From Thermoplasmata archaeon (GTDB lineage Archaea > Thermoplasmatota > Thermoplasmata > RBG-16-68-12 > JAGMCJ01): DNA of 16,066 nucleotides. Location: assembly GCA_023129265.1 (NCBI GenBank), contig JAGMCJ010000022.1:1-16066 (forward strand). The letters are read 5' to 3'. The position numbers and the translations under genes were made by a program. The notes under the pieces were generated by a model. It was not told where the DNA came from, made no database searches, and saw nothing but the letters and a program-made list of their open reading frames with translations. Shown here piece by piece: positions 1 through 6,537 of the stretch (position 1 is the first letter of the stretch; every line of letters starts with the position of its first letter).

Positions 1-465
1 GGGTACAAGTCCATCTCGAACCTCACCGGTCATAGCATGCAGCAATTCTCTCTCCACGCCGGAAAGAGCGTCCCGAATGTACTGGACACCAACAGTGCCA
101 CGGCGAAAGAAGGGGATGTTCTGGCAATCGAACCCTTTGCCACCAACGGGGCGGGAAAGGTCACGGGGAAGAAGGGAGGGAACATCTACAGGCTTCTCCG
201 CGCAAGGGATTTGAAGAAAAGAGCGCTGACAACCCTGCTCCGCTCGATTGAGGACAGCTTCCTGACGTTGCCCTTTGCCGAGCGCTGGTGTCTGCAGTTC
301 GACAATAAGGCCTCGCACAGGATTGGCAAGCTCGTCAGACTCGGAGCTCTGTACTCCTATCCCATTCTCAGGGACGGCGGCGGTGGAATGGTGTCCCAAG
401 CTGAGCACACGGTGATCGTCACGGAGTCTGGATGCGAAGTCATAACCAGCCCAAAAAGTTTATAA
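1..465 (+). CDS. map: Type II methionine aminopeptidase, C-terminal half (5' end cut by window)
   Basis: Removes the initiator methionine from new proteins in the cytoplasm using two metal ions. The reading frame is open from base 1 and gives 154 residues; archaeal members are about 295, so roughly half is missing at the window edge. Visible family marks are NLTGH at fragment residues 7-11 (a metal-ligand His in the family), LHAGKSVPN (about 18-26), AIEP with Glu44 as metal ligand, and SQAEHTV with Glu135 as the last metal ligand. The helical insertion before the final Glu fits type II rather than type I enzymes. The stop TAA at 463-465 overlaps the TATA-like box of the next gene. DUF211 lies 39 nt downstream with what looks like its own promoter. 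The family call is secure; the start cannot be judged. Confidence 0.96.
   Translation, partial: GYKSISNLTGHSMQQFSLHAGKSVPNVLDTNSATAKEGDVLAIEPFATNGAGKVTGKKGGNIYRLLRARDLKKRALTTLLRSIEDSFLTLPFAERWCLQFDNKASHRIGKLVRLGALYSYPILRDGGGGMVSQAEHTVIVTESGCEVITSPKSL
459..465 (+). promoter_or_regulatory. TATA-like box for the DUF211 gene
   Basis: The sequence tttataa, preceded by an A-run, fits an archaeal BoxA. Its centre lies about 26 bases before position 488, which would give a leader of about 17 nt before the GTG at 505. It sits in the last codons and stop of the methionine aminopeptidase gene. It is inferred from position and base composition only. Confidence 0.5.
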
Positions 466-504
466 TCCCTCACCCGTGTTATAGCTAACGGCAGGGAACA
501 CATA

Positions 505-795
505 GTGAGCGAAATAAAACGATTGGTTCTCGACGTTCTGAAGCCACACAGCCCTTCCATCGTGGAGCTTTCCAGGAAGCTTGGGAAGCTCGTTGGAGTT
601 CTTGGAGTGAACTGCTCGGTCAACGAGGTCGACAAAGATACCGAGAGCATCAAGATAACCATCGAAGGACACTCCATAAACTTCGACAAGGTCACTGGGA
701 CCATCGAGGCAATGGGTGCCGTCATCCACTCCGTTGACAGCGTTTCAGCGGGAAAGAAGATAGTGGAAGAGGTGGAAACGCCTCAGGACCGCTGA
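505..795 (+). CDS. DUF211 family small protein
   Basis: A 96-residue protein starting at GTG 505. It matches the archaeal DUF211 family in length and pattern: an N-terminal IKRLVLDVLKPHSPSIVEL strand-helix, a central GVNCSVNEVDKDTESIKITIEG pair of strands, and a final IEAMGAVIHSVDSVSAGK. Known family members have a ferredoxin-like fold and form oligomers; their cellular role is not settled. No catalytic motif, membrane segment or signal peptide is visible. The Shine-Dalgarno signal is weak (gcaggga at about 491-497). Its last 13 bases overlap the 3' end of SRP19 on the opposite strand. The family call is good; the function is unknown. Confidence 0.88.
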   Translation: MSEIKRLVLDVLKPHSPSIVELSRKLGKLVGVLGVNCSVNEVDKDTESIKITIEGHSINFDKVTGTIEAMGAVIHSVDSVSAGKKIVEEVETPQDR

Positions 796-1070
796 TCCTT
801 CAGTCGAGAAGCTATCTGCATAACGATGTCCGATTTGGAAGTCGTCTTGGCCACGATCACGCGGCCTTCCCCTCTCCAGGGCTCAGAAGGATGGCTCTTC
901 TCCGGTTCGATCTCAGCGTAGTAGCCCAAATCCTTTGCCGCGCTCGCGATTGTCTCCACCGTTGGCTCGTGTATGGCGGACTTCTTCGGGACCCTTCTGC
1001 CCTCCTTTCTGGTCTTGGCCTTGTCGAAGTAGCAGGGCCAAAGAATGACTAGGTCCTTTTTCCGAGGCAT
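783..1070 (-). CDS. srp19: Signal recognition particle 19 kDa protein (SRP19)
   Basis: SRP19 binds the tips of helices 6 and 8 of archaeal 7S RNA and prepares it for SRP54, so that ribosomes making membrane or secreted proteins are targeted to the membrane. The 95-residue product opens with MPRKKDLVILWPCYFD, the typical SRP19 first strand, followed by KTRKEGRRVPKKSAI with the RNA-binding basic patch and then the PTVETIASAAKDLGY helix. I chose the Met at 1070-1068 over an in-frame Met at 1088 because the family begins right at this strand and the extra six residues do not fit it. It follows S8e by 41 nt on the same strand, and its 3' end overlaps the DUF211 gene tail to tail. The usual archaeal length is about 90-100 residues. 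Confidence 0.94.
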   Translation of the reverse strand: MPRKKDLVILWPCYFDKAKTRKEGRRVPKKSAIHEPTVETIASAAKDLGYYAEIEPEKSHPSEPWRGEGRVIVAKTTSKSDIVMQIASRLKDQRS

Positions 1071-1094
1071 TGTCGCACGTATTCCCAACAGGAC

Positions 1095-1100
1095 AAAAAA
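1095..1100 (-). terminator. T6 run after S8e
   Basis: Read on the minus strand, six T residues follow within about 20 bases of the S8e stop, in the 41-nt gap before SRP19. Archaeal termination often uses such T-runs without a hairpin, so part of the S8e transcript may end here while the rest reads into SRP19. No hairpin is visible. Confidence 0.3.
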
Positions 1101-1111
1101 GCCTTTCCATT

Positions 1112-1489
1112 CTATTTGGTGAGAACGGCGTTAACCACGCCGTGCTGACCCGGCCGGGAAGTCACTCTCGCCGTTCCAAGCTCAGTCTCTATCGTCGCAC
1201 CCTTCGTGATGATGTTCCTCTGGACGAAGTGGGGATTGGCGGGATTGCTTTTCACCGTGAGGATCCTTGTCCTCTTCGTGGTCTTCTTCGGGTCCAGAAC
1301 GTTGGCCCACTCCGCCCTCAATAGCCTGACCTTCTGACCGTGTCCTCTCGTTTCGTACAGTTTGACTCTATGCTCCCCAGTGGAAGCATACTGCTGCTCC
1401 CTACCTATCTCGAACTTCCTCTTCTTGCGGGATCGGCGCAGTCTTCCGCCTGAGGACTTCCTCCTAGATTTTCCTTGCCAAAGAGCCAT
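1112..1489 (-). CDS. rps8e: 30S ribosomal protein S8e
   Basis: A 125-residue component of the small ribosomal subunit, found in archaea and eukaryotes. The start MALWQGKSRRKSSGG, the basic RSRKKRKFEIGRE stretch, the central KVRLLRAEWANVLDP and the C-terminal NPANPHFVQRNIITKGATIET match the S8e family over the full length. The start ATG at 1489-1487 is the only sensible one, since the family begins at this motif. A TATA-like box lies 35-42 bases upstream. SRP19 follows 41 nt later on the same strand and may share the transcript, which would put two components of translation and co-translational targeting together. Nothing unusual is seen. Confidence 0.97.
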   Translation of the reverse strand: MALWQGKSRRKSSGGRLRRSRKKRKFEIGREQQYASTGEHRVKLYETRGHGQKVRLLRAEWANVLDPKKTTKRTRILTVKSNPANPHFVQRNIITKGATIETELGTARVTSRPGQHGVVNAVLTK

Positions 1490-1523
1490 GTTCTCACTGG
1501 GACCTGCACTATTGACAGTACTC

Positions 1524-1531
1524 TATAAAAA
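1524..1531 (-). promoter_or_regulatory. TATA-like box for S8e
   Basis: On the minus strand this reads tttttata inside an 81-bp gap. It would place transcription start near 1501 and leave a leader of about 11 nt before the ATG at 1489. It is the only AT-rich element in the gap, which otherwise holds no gene. The same T-run could help end transcription of the metallophosphoesterase gene. Confidence 0.55.
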
Positions 1532-1570
1532 CGTTGCGAAGGTCCAGCTGCTGGTCTGATGACAGCGCGG

Positions 1571-2194
1571 TCACTCCTTCAGAAGGACTTCCCTGGTCTC
1601 AGTGTCGACCATCGCGTACCTACCGAACATCCCGCCGCCCGCATTGATGTAGATAGTTCCCTCTCTGTGGATTCCAAAACTCTCGTGCAGATGACCGAAG
1701 ATCGAGAAGATGGGCGAGAACTCCTCCACGATCTCCTTGATGGATATGCTTCCAAGGGAACCCCGTCCAGGCACGACATCTAGGTGTCCCCTGGGCGCGT
1801 CATGCGTCACGAGAATAACGCCTGGCCCCATCAATGGAGTGAGCGCTGACCTAATCTCATCCTCCGAGATCTCGAACGGGGTGTGGAAAGGCGTCGGGCT
1901 CGAACCGCCCAGTCCAACGAAGGTGCAGTCATCTACCTCGATTCTCCTTGCGTGAAGCGAGACGCCCATGTCCTCCAATAGGGACGTCGTCTCCAGGGGG
2001 TCGCAGTTTCCTGGGATGGCCAGGACTCTGCCCGGAAGCTCCTCCAGAAAGGACCTCGCCCAAGCCAAGGGCCCGAAGTGAGTGATATCTCCACACACGA
2101 GAGTCAGGTCTGGCTCTTGGGAGAGAACAGCCTCGCGAATCGCCCTTGCCCCCTCGTTCGAGGAGTGTATGTCAGAAGTTGCCAGTATCCTCAT
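1571..2194 (-). CDS. Icc-like calcineurin-type metallophosphoesterase
   Basis: A 207-residue phosphoesterase of the calcineurin-like superfamily, close to the archaeal group described as Icc-related. It is expected to hydrolyse phosphoester bonds with two metal ions in the cytoplasm; the substrate is unknown. The five superfamily motifs are in order: SDIH (Asp8, His10), CGDITHFG (Asp36), GNCD (Asn63), VTHDAPRG (His131) and FGHLH (His168, His170). No membrane segment is present. It is the last gene of a likely operon with aIF2-beta and a presenilin-like protease, starting 13 nt after the protease stop. Whether this placement means a shared pathway cannot be told from the sequence. Confidence 0.9.
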   Translation of the reverse strand: MRILATSDIHSSNEGARAIREAVLSQEPDLTLVCGDITHFGPLAWARSFLEELPGRVLAIPGNCDPLETTSLLEDMGVSLHARRIEVDDCTFVGLGGSSPTPFHTPFEISEDEIRSALTPLMGPGVILVTHDAPRGHLDVVPGRGSLGSISIKEIVEEFSPIFSIFGHLHESFGIHREGTIYINAGGGMFGRYAMVDTETREVLLKE

Positions 2195-2207
2195 ATCCCC
2201 ACGGCCT

Positions 2208-3149
2208 TCAGGCTATTCCAAAGCTCAGATCGCCATAGAAGACGATGTACGAAATCAGGAACCCAAGTATGGCTCCCGCATTCAGAAGTGGAAGGCCTGC
2301 CTGCGGATTCCCCTTCAGCACGAACCTCATCAGTATCGAGAAGCCCACCACAACGCCAATCATCGTGAATATGGAGACTAGAATCTCAGTGGGGAAACCG
2401 AGGAAGAACCGTGAAGGGAGCCAGCGAAAGGCAGACACGACGAGGGCCCCAGGGATTATTATGTCTCCGAGCCCCATAAACATCGCCCCCCGCTTCTTCT
2501 TCTCTTTGAGCTGGTCCTTGAGACCTTTCTCGGTCTTGTAGGAGTAGGATCTCGATTTCGGTATGACGAGAAGTATGGGAAGGTGTTGTTCCGTGACCGC
2601 ATCAGCCAAGGTCACCATGTGCTTGGTCTTGTAGACGGAGATGGCATCGTACACCGCGAGCGCGACCAGCAGAATAATCGCCGGTAGTATCGCGAAGGAT
2701 ATCCCGATTATGGCCGTCACACCTGCGGCAACAGCTATACCTACGCTATCGACGACATACCACTCCGGATGCTTGTAGGAGACGAACGTTACGGCCACGG
2801 CGATTGCAACCGAGACAACCATGGAGGCCAGATCAGCAGCCGCAGGTTCAAAGGCCATAAGCAAGAGGTAGTACAGAGGAACGGAAAGGACGAATATCAT
2901 GGTGAGGAAAATCGCCAGTAGCACGAGAAGCCGGATGAAACCCTTCCTTCCCATCTTGATCGCAAAAAGGATGAGACCCGTGAACGACAAGATAAGGAAT
3001 ACGTAGAGAATGGGGTTGACTGGGTCCTCGGGATTTGGGAACGCCTCGTATCCGCTTGCCGCGAAAGGTATGGCAAGGAAGACTGCCAGCGATTGGGTGA
3101 CGACTAAGAGACAACCCATTGCGACGACGGCAGGGACTTCCTCTTTCAT
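2208..3149 (-). CDS. Presenilin/signal-peptide-peptidase-like intramembrane aspartyl protease
   Basis: A 313-residue, strongly hydrophobic protein with about nine predicted membrane helices, the presenilin count. It should cut transmembrane segments of other proteins inside the membrane. The two catalytic Asp motifs are present: YD in LAVYDAISVY (Asp168) and GxGD in GLGDIIIPG (Asp229). A basic, Lys-rich cytoplasmic loop lies between them at about 197-220. The third motif, PAL in eukaryotic presenilins, corresponds to PQAGLP at 282-287. The first helix (about 5-31) can act as a signal anchor. The ATG at 3149 lies one base after the aIF2-beta stop, so the two are surely co-transcribed, and the metallophosphoesterase follows by 13 nt. 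Archaeal homologues of this family have been characterised as active proteases; the substrates here are unknown. Confidence 0.92.
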   Translation of the reverse strand: MKEEVPAVVAMGCLLVVTQSLAVFLAIPFAASGYEAFPNPEDPVNPILYVFLILSFTGLILFAIKMGRKGFIRLLVLLAIFLTMIFVLSVPLYYLLLMAFEPAAADLASMVVSVAIAVAVTFVSYKHPEWYVVDSVGIAVAAGVTAIIGISFAILPAIILLVALAVYDAISVYKTKHMVTLADAVTEQHLPILLVIPKSRSYSYKTEKGLKDQLKEKKKRGAMFMGLGDIIIPGALVVSAFRWLPSRFFLGFPTEILVSIFTMIGVVVGFSILMRFVLKGNPQAGLPLLNAGAILGFLISYIVFYGDLSFGIA

Positions 3150-3150
3150 C

Positions 3151-3771
3151 TCATTCCCTTGAGAGAGTGGCGAAGGCGATGTTCCCCATAATCTTGTCTA
3201 TCCTGATCTTGACGATTGAGCCCTTGGCGGTCCCTGGCACATAGATGATGTACTTGTCCTTCTTTGCTATCCCGTCTCCCTTCTTCCCTATGTCCTGAAT
3301 CATGACCTCGTAGACCTTGCCTTCCACAAGAGGTGCCTCTTCCTCCTTCGGGAGAATCCTTCCGAACTTGACCGGTCTGTGAGCACCGCAAGCGTCGCAT
3401 TCCAGCAGCGTCACGCGTCCCTCTTTGACGAGTTTCGTGTCAGGGCGCTGGCACTCCGAGCACAGGACGAAGGTCTCGATGTAACCCTTCAGGCGCTTCT
3501 CAATCTGATTTCCCGGAACCCTTCCCTTGAATACGACCCTCTTCCCGTCGATCGTTCCGGCCGTACCGAGTTCCCTGAGAAGGTAGACGAGTATCTGCGA
3601 CGGCTCCCGGTTTATGGCGTCGGCTATCTCCTCGAAGTTCCTGAACACCGTGGTCTTCCCCTCAAAGAAGACCTCGACACCAGGAACTCTGAACCTCTCG
3701 CGTGTGATTATTCTCTCGGGCAGACTCTCTCTCGCCCTCTTCAGTAGTGCGTCGTAGTCCTGCTCTACCAT
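3151..3771 (-). CDS. eif2b: Translation initiation factor aIF2 subunit beta with C-terminal TRAM domain
   Basis: A subunit of the heterotrimeric factor that brings initiator Met-tRNA to the small ribosomal subunit. The 206-residue product has the N-terminal helix, the core alpha-beta domain (about 25-100) and a zinc ribbon with Cys104, Cys107, Cys125 and Cys128. After a short acidic linker comes a TRAM domain (about 147-204; EGKVYEVMIQDIGKKGDGIA), which binds RNA in other proteins. The TRAM extension makes it longer than the roughly 140 residues of the simple form; such fused versions are known from several euryarchaeal groups. The start ATG at 3771 is supported by a TATA-like box about 28 bases upstream, so the mRNA is probably leaderless or nearly so. 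It heads the operon with the presenilin-like protease. Confidence 0.96.
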   Translation of the reverse strand: MVEQDYDALLKRARESLPERIITRERFRVPGVEVFFEGKTTVFRNFEEIADAINREPSQILVYLLRELGTAGTIDGKRVVFKGRVPGNQIEKRLKGYIETFVLCSECQRPDTKLVKEGRVTLLECDACGAHRPVKFGRILPKEEEAPLVEGKVYEVMIQDIGKKGDGIAKKDKYIIYVPGTAKGSIVKIRIDKIMGNIAFATLSRE

Positions 3772-3795
3772 TCAGCGAGAAAAGAGTCAAGCCAT

Positions 3796-3803
3796 CTAAA
3801 AAG
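3796..3803 (-). promoter_or_regulatory. TATA-like box for the aIF2-beta operon
   Basis: On the minus strand the sequence ctttttag lies 25-32 bases before the ATG at 3771, which predicts transcription starting almost at the start codon. It is the only candidate in the 49-nt gap after pyrG. Its T-run may also stop transcription arriving from pyrG. Confidence 0.45.
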
Positions 3804-3820
3804 CTTTGCCATCGGACCGC

Positions 3821-5422
3821 CTAACCCGTTTTCCGCTCAAGGGACGCCTGGACGAGTCCGTAGTGAAGCGGGGACGGCCTGAGCGGTCTCGACTTGAACT
3901 CCGGATGGAATTGCGACGCAACGAAATAGGGATGGCCCGCGATTTCCGCAATCTCCATTCTCCTATCGTCCATCGACCGTCCCGTGTATTCCAGACCTTC
4001 CTTCTCGATCTTGCCTATGAAGTCAGGGTTTATCTCGAACCTGTGCCTGTGTCTCTCCTCTATCTTGGTCTTCCCGTAGAGTCTCTCGGCGGTCGAGCTC
4101 TCTCTGACGGCTATCTCGTGGGCACCGAGCCTCATAGTCGCGCCCATGTCCACGACCTCCTTCTGCTCTGGGAGCAGGTCCACGACAGGATAGGGAGTGT
4201 CATTGTCAAACTCTGAGCTGTTCGCGCGTTTCATGCCAACGACATGCCTCGAGAACTCTACGGTCGCCAGCTGGAAACCGAGGCACACACCCAAGAAGGG
4301 AACGTCGTTCTCCCTCGCAAACCGGATCGCGCTGATTTTCCCCTCTATCCCCCTGTCACCGAAACCCCCTGGGACCAAGATGCCGTCCGCCTTGCGGAGC
4401 AAGTCGGTTGAGCCGCCCGCCTCTAGATCTTCGCTCTCCACCCACATGATGTTCACTTTGGCCTTGGCCTTGGCCCCCGCGTGATTCAGAGCCTCAACAT
4501 GACTGATGTACGAGTCCATCAGATGCGTGTACTTCCCGACAAGGGCGATGTTCACGGCATCCTTCGGATTCAGCAGCCTGTCCAGATAGTCCTTCCATTC
4601 CGTGAGGTCCTCCTTGATCTTGTCAAACCTGAATCTGTTCAGCACGAAGTCCGTAAGGCCCTGTCCTTCCAGAAGCAGTGGGACCTCGTAGATCGACCCA
4701 ACATCATGCGCGCTGATGACCGCGTCACTGGGAACATCGCAGAAGAGCGATATCTTGCTCTTTATGGACCGCTCAAGCGGTCTCTCGGATCTGGTGACAA
4801 TGAAGTCCGGCTTGATGCCTATCGCTCTCAGTTCTCTCACCGAGTGCTGCGTCGGCTTCGTCTTCTGCTCCTTCACAGTTCCAAGAATCGGGACCAGAGT
4901 CGTGTGGATGAAAATGATGTTATCTCTCCCCACATCTCTTGAGAGCTGCCTGACCGCTTCGAGGAAGGGCATGGATTCTATATCACCGACAGTTCCGCCG
5001 AGCTCCACGAGCGTCACATCGACGTCGCTATCCTCTCCCACCTGCACGATATCCCTCTTTATCTCATCGGTGATGTGTGGAATGATCTGCACAGTGTTCC
5101 CGAGGTAGTCCCCTCTCCTCTCTTTCTCGATGACCGTTCTGTAGACCTTCCCAGTCGTTATGTTGTGATTGGTCGTGAGGCTGACATCTATGAACCTCTC
5201 ATAGTTCCCGAAATCCATGTCGACCTCGCTACCGTCATCCAGGACGAAAACCTCACCGTGCTGGAATGGATTCATCGTTCCGGCATCGCAGTTCAGGTAG
5301 GGATCGATTTTGATTGCCGTCACCCGAAGCTCTCGTGCTCTGAGAAGCATACCGAGCGAGGAAGTTGTGATGCCCTTTCCAAGACCGGACAAAACACCGC
5401 CCGTAACTATCACATATTTCAT
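3821..5422 (-). CDS. pyrG: CTP synthase (glutamine hydrolysing)
   Basis: Converts UTP, ATP and glutamine to CTP, the last step of pyrimidine nucleotide synthesis. The 533 residues cover both domains at normal length. The N-terminal amidoligase domain (1 to about 265) starts MKYVIVTGG, has the P-loop GVLSGLGKG and IDPYLNCDAGTMNPFQHGEVFV, and the Mg-binding Asp70 and Glu140. The C-terminal class I glutamine amidotransferase domain (about 290-533) has the oxyanion loop PGGFGDRG, the nucleophile Cys380 in FLGVCLGFQ, and His506 and Glu508 in the HPEF motif. All catalytic residues are intact. It appears to be a single-gene transcript with its own TATA-like box and a very short leader. The neighbouring inverted repeat at 5480-5534 lies upstream of this promoter. 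Confidence 0.99.
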   Translation of the reverse strand: MKYVIVTGGVLSGLGKGITTSSLGMLLRARELRVTAIKIDPYLNCDAGTMNPFQHGEVFVLDDGSEVDMDFGNYERFIDVSLTTNHNITTGKVYRTVIEKERRGDYLGNTVQIIPHITDEIKRDIVQVGEDSDVDVTLVELGGTVGDIESMPFLEAVRQLSRDVGRDNIIFIHTTLVPILGTVKEQKTKPTQHSVRELRAIGIKPDFIVTRSERPLERSIKSKISLFCDVPSDAVISAHDVGSIYEVPLLLEGQGLTDFVLNRFRFDKIKEDLTEWKDYLDRLLNPKDAVNIALVGKYTHLMDSYISHVEALNHAGAKAKAKVNIMWVESEDLEAGGSTDLLRKADGILVPGGFGDRGIEGKISAIRFARENDVPFLGVCLGFQLATVEFSRHVVGMKRANSSEFDNDTPYPVVDLLPEQKEVVDMGATMRLGAHEIAVRESSTAERLYGKTKIEERHRHRFEINPDFIGKIEKEGLEYTGRSMDDRRMEIAEIAGHPYFVASQFHPEFKSRPLRPSPLHYGLVQASLERKTG

Positions 5423-5453
5423 GATTTCACGGGGTTAGGACATGGTTTGGACG

Positions 5454-5461
5454 TAATTTAA
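5454..5461 (-). promoter_or_regulatory. TATA-like box for pyrG
   Basis: Minus-strand ttaaatta, preceded by purine-rich aaaggt (resembling a BRE), lies about 32-39 bases before the pyrG ATG at 5422. It predicts a start near 5432 and a leader of about 10 nt. Confidence 0.5.
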
Positions 5462-5479
5462 CCTTTGTTTTCTCTCCGA

Positions 5480-5534
5480 GTTGGGCGGGAACCTTCGATG
5501 GCGTGCACGACGCGTATCGGCTCGACCGCCCAAC
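5480..5534. repeat. Inverted repeat with nested hairpin between divergent genes
   Basis: The arms gttgggcgg (5480-5488) and ccgcccaac (5526-5534) are perfect 9-bp complements separated by 37 bases. Inside, cgat (5496-5499) pairs with atcg (5516-5519) and gcgt (5501-5504) with acgc (5510-5513), giving a second imperfect stem. The element lies within the 167-bp gap between pyrG (-) and the 68-residue gene (+), upstream of both TATA-like boxes. It could be an operator for divergent transcription or a small structured RNA; neither is shown. Confidence 0.45.
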
Positions 5535-5548
5535 CCGTTGGCGAAAAG

Positions 5549-5583
5549 GAATAATAATCGAAACAAGATGGACTCGGCGGAGG
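5549..5583 (+). promoter_or_regulatory. TATA-like box and ribosome binding site of the 68-residue gene
   Basis: The AT-rich ggaataataat (5549-5559) is the TATA candidate. GGAGG at 5579-5583 lies 6 bases before the ATG at 5590 and is the strongest Shine-Dalgarno match in the window; it decides this start over the in-frame ATG at 5503. Confidence 0.5.
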
Positions 5584-5589
5584 CATCAG

Positions 5590-5796
5590 ATGGACTCGAA
5601 AAGAAGAAAGGATCTCATGGAACTTGCTGGGAAGATTCTCGAAGACATGGAGGACCATCAATTGTTTGGCTTCATTCTCTCGCACGTTGGGAAGAAGGCG
5701 GTCCCGGAGATAGTCAACCTGTGGGGAGAACCCGCCACTCCCGAAACCGCAGTGAAGCCGAAAGAGGACCTCATCGAGCTAATCAAAAGAGACTGA
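5590..5796 (+). CDS. Small hypothetical protein, 68 residues
   Basis: I do not recognise the family. The product starts MDSKRRKDLMELAGKI and looks like two amphipathic helices (about 3-22 and 25-45), a Pro-containing middle (WGEPATPETAV) and a final acidic/basic helix (KPKEDLIELIKRD). There is no Cys, signal peptide or membrane segment. The frame is open further upstream to an ATG at 5503, but GGAGG 6 bases before 5590 and the basic, unstructured look of the upstream part favour the short form. An ATG at 5568 belongs to another frame. The gene ends in an 18-bp tail-to-tail overlap with phosphopantothenate synthetase. Its strong ribosome binding site and promoter-like upstream region support that it is real. 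Confidence 0.65.
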   Translation: MDSKRRKDLMELAGKILEDMEDHQLFGFILSHVGKKAVPEIVNLWGEPATPETAVKPKEDLIELIKRD

Positions 5797-6537
5797 TTCC
5801 AACTTCGCTAGCCTTCGCGCGATGTGTTTGAGAACCTCAGTGAGGTTCTTCTTGTTGTCGAACTCCGAAAGAATCCTGTCTATTCTCTCGTCGTCCCCCC
5901 TGAGCTCACTGGCGAATCTCGCGAGGCTCGGCATGCAGCGCGTGACGTTGTCGACGATTGTAACGTCGGAGATTCGCGACGTCCTCGAGAGCGGATTGAG
6001 GTCTATCGTCAACACGACCTTCCCCATGCCCTTCAGCGCTTGCGCTCTGTCACCGTCCTCGAGCGGGACAAGGACCACATCCGCCGAATAGATCCCATTC
6101 TTGGCGCACAGACCTCTGGGATGATCCAACCCCTCGATTCTCGCGTCCGGATCGAGTCCGAGAACCTCTTTGGCACCGGCGTTCTTCAGTCTCCCCACAA
6201 TCTTTCGCACGCGTTGCTCTGTTCTGTGGAATATGTTGGCCTCGATTGTCGCACCTACTGCCTTCGCGGCTTCCACCGTCTCATTGGCGCACAGAGCGGC
6301 GACATTACCGTTCACCGAGATGACTGGATGCCTTGCCCTAAGAAGATGTCCGGCCGCCGCACACTCCGCCTCGACTGCCGGCTCGATGCTCACCTCACCG
6401 ATCAGGTAGTCGAACGCTTCGCCCCTGCCGTGAGCTATGAGTCCTTGCCTCACGACGAGGCCTTCCTTGACGCCTTCCACGAGCGCCTCCCTCGCCATCA
6501 GGGAGTCGTAGCGCGGATGGCTATTGGGTATCTTCAT
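5779..6537 (-). CDS. 4-phosphopantoate--beta-alanine ligase (archaeal phosphopantothenate synthetase, DUF137)
   Basis: Joins 4-phosphopantoate and beta-alanine using ATP to form 4-phosphopantothenate, the archaeal route to coenzyme A that replaces the bacterial PanC/CoaA order. The 252 residues match the family over their full length: HPRYDSL (7-13), GLIAHGRGEAFDYLIGE (32-48), PVISVNGNVAAL (71-82), NIFHRTEQR (101-109), and VVLTIDLNPLSRTS (174-187), where NPLSRTS is highly conserved. No membrane segment is present, so the enzyme is cytoplasmic. Its ATG overlaps the stop of the DUF1611 gene in an ATGA, which points to coupled translation. The partner pantoate kinase is not in this window. Confidence 0.93.
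   Translation of the reverse strand: MKIPNSHPRYDSLMAREALVEGVKEGLVVRQGLIAHGRGEAFDYLIGEVSIEPAVEAECAAAGHLLRARHPVISVNGNVAALCANETVEAAKAVGATIEANIFHRTEQRVRKIVGRLKNAGAKEVLGLDPDARIEGLDHPRGLCAKNGIYSADVVLVPLEDGDRAQALKGMGKVVLTIDLNPLSRTSRISDVTIVDNVTRCMPSLARFASELRGDDERIDRILSEFDNKKNLTEVLKHIARRLAKLESVSFD

Noticed and set aside
5480..5534. tRNA gene or phage attachment site in the structured intergenic element
   Set aside because: It is only 55 bases, with no T-loop or anticodon-arm consensus and no integrase or direct repeat nearby.
5503..5589. Longer N-terminus for the 68-residue gene, starting at ATG 5503
   Set aside because: The extra part is Arg-rich and unstructured, overlaps the inverted repeat, and has no ribosome binding site. 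GGAGG is placed ideally for ATG 5590.
5481..5831. Open frame of 116 codons on the plus strand over the 68-residue gene
   Set aside because: It overlaps the better-supported gene in another frame, has a low-complexity Gly/Arg/Ser-rich product, and runs into the phosphopantothenate synthetase gene.
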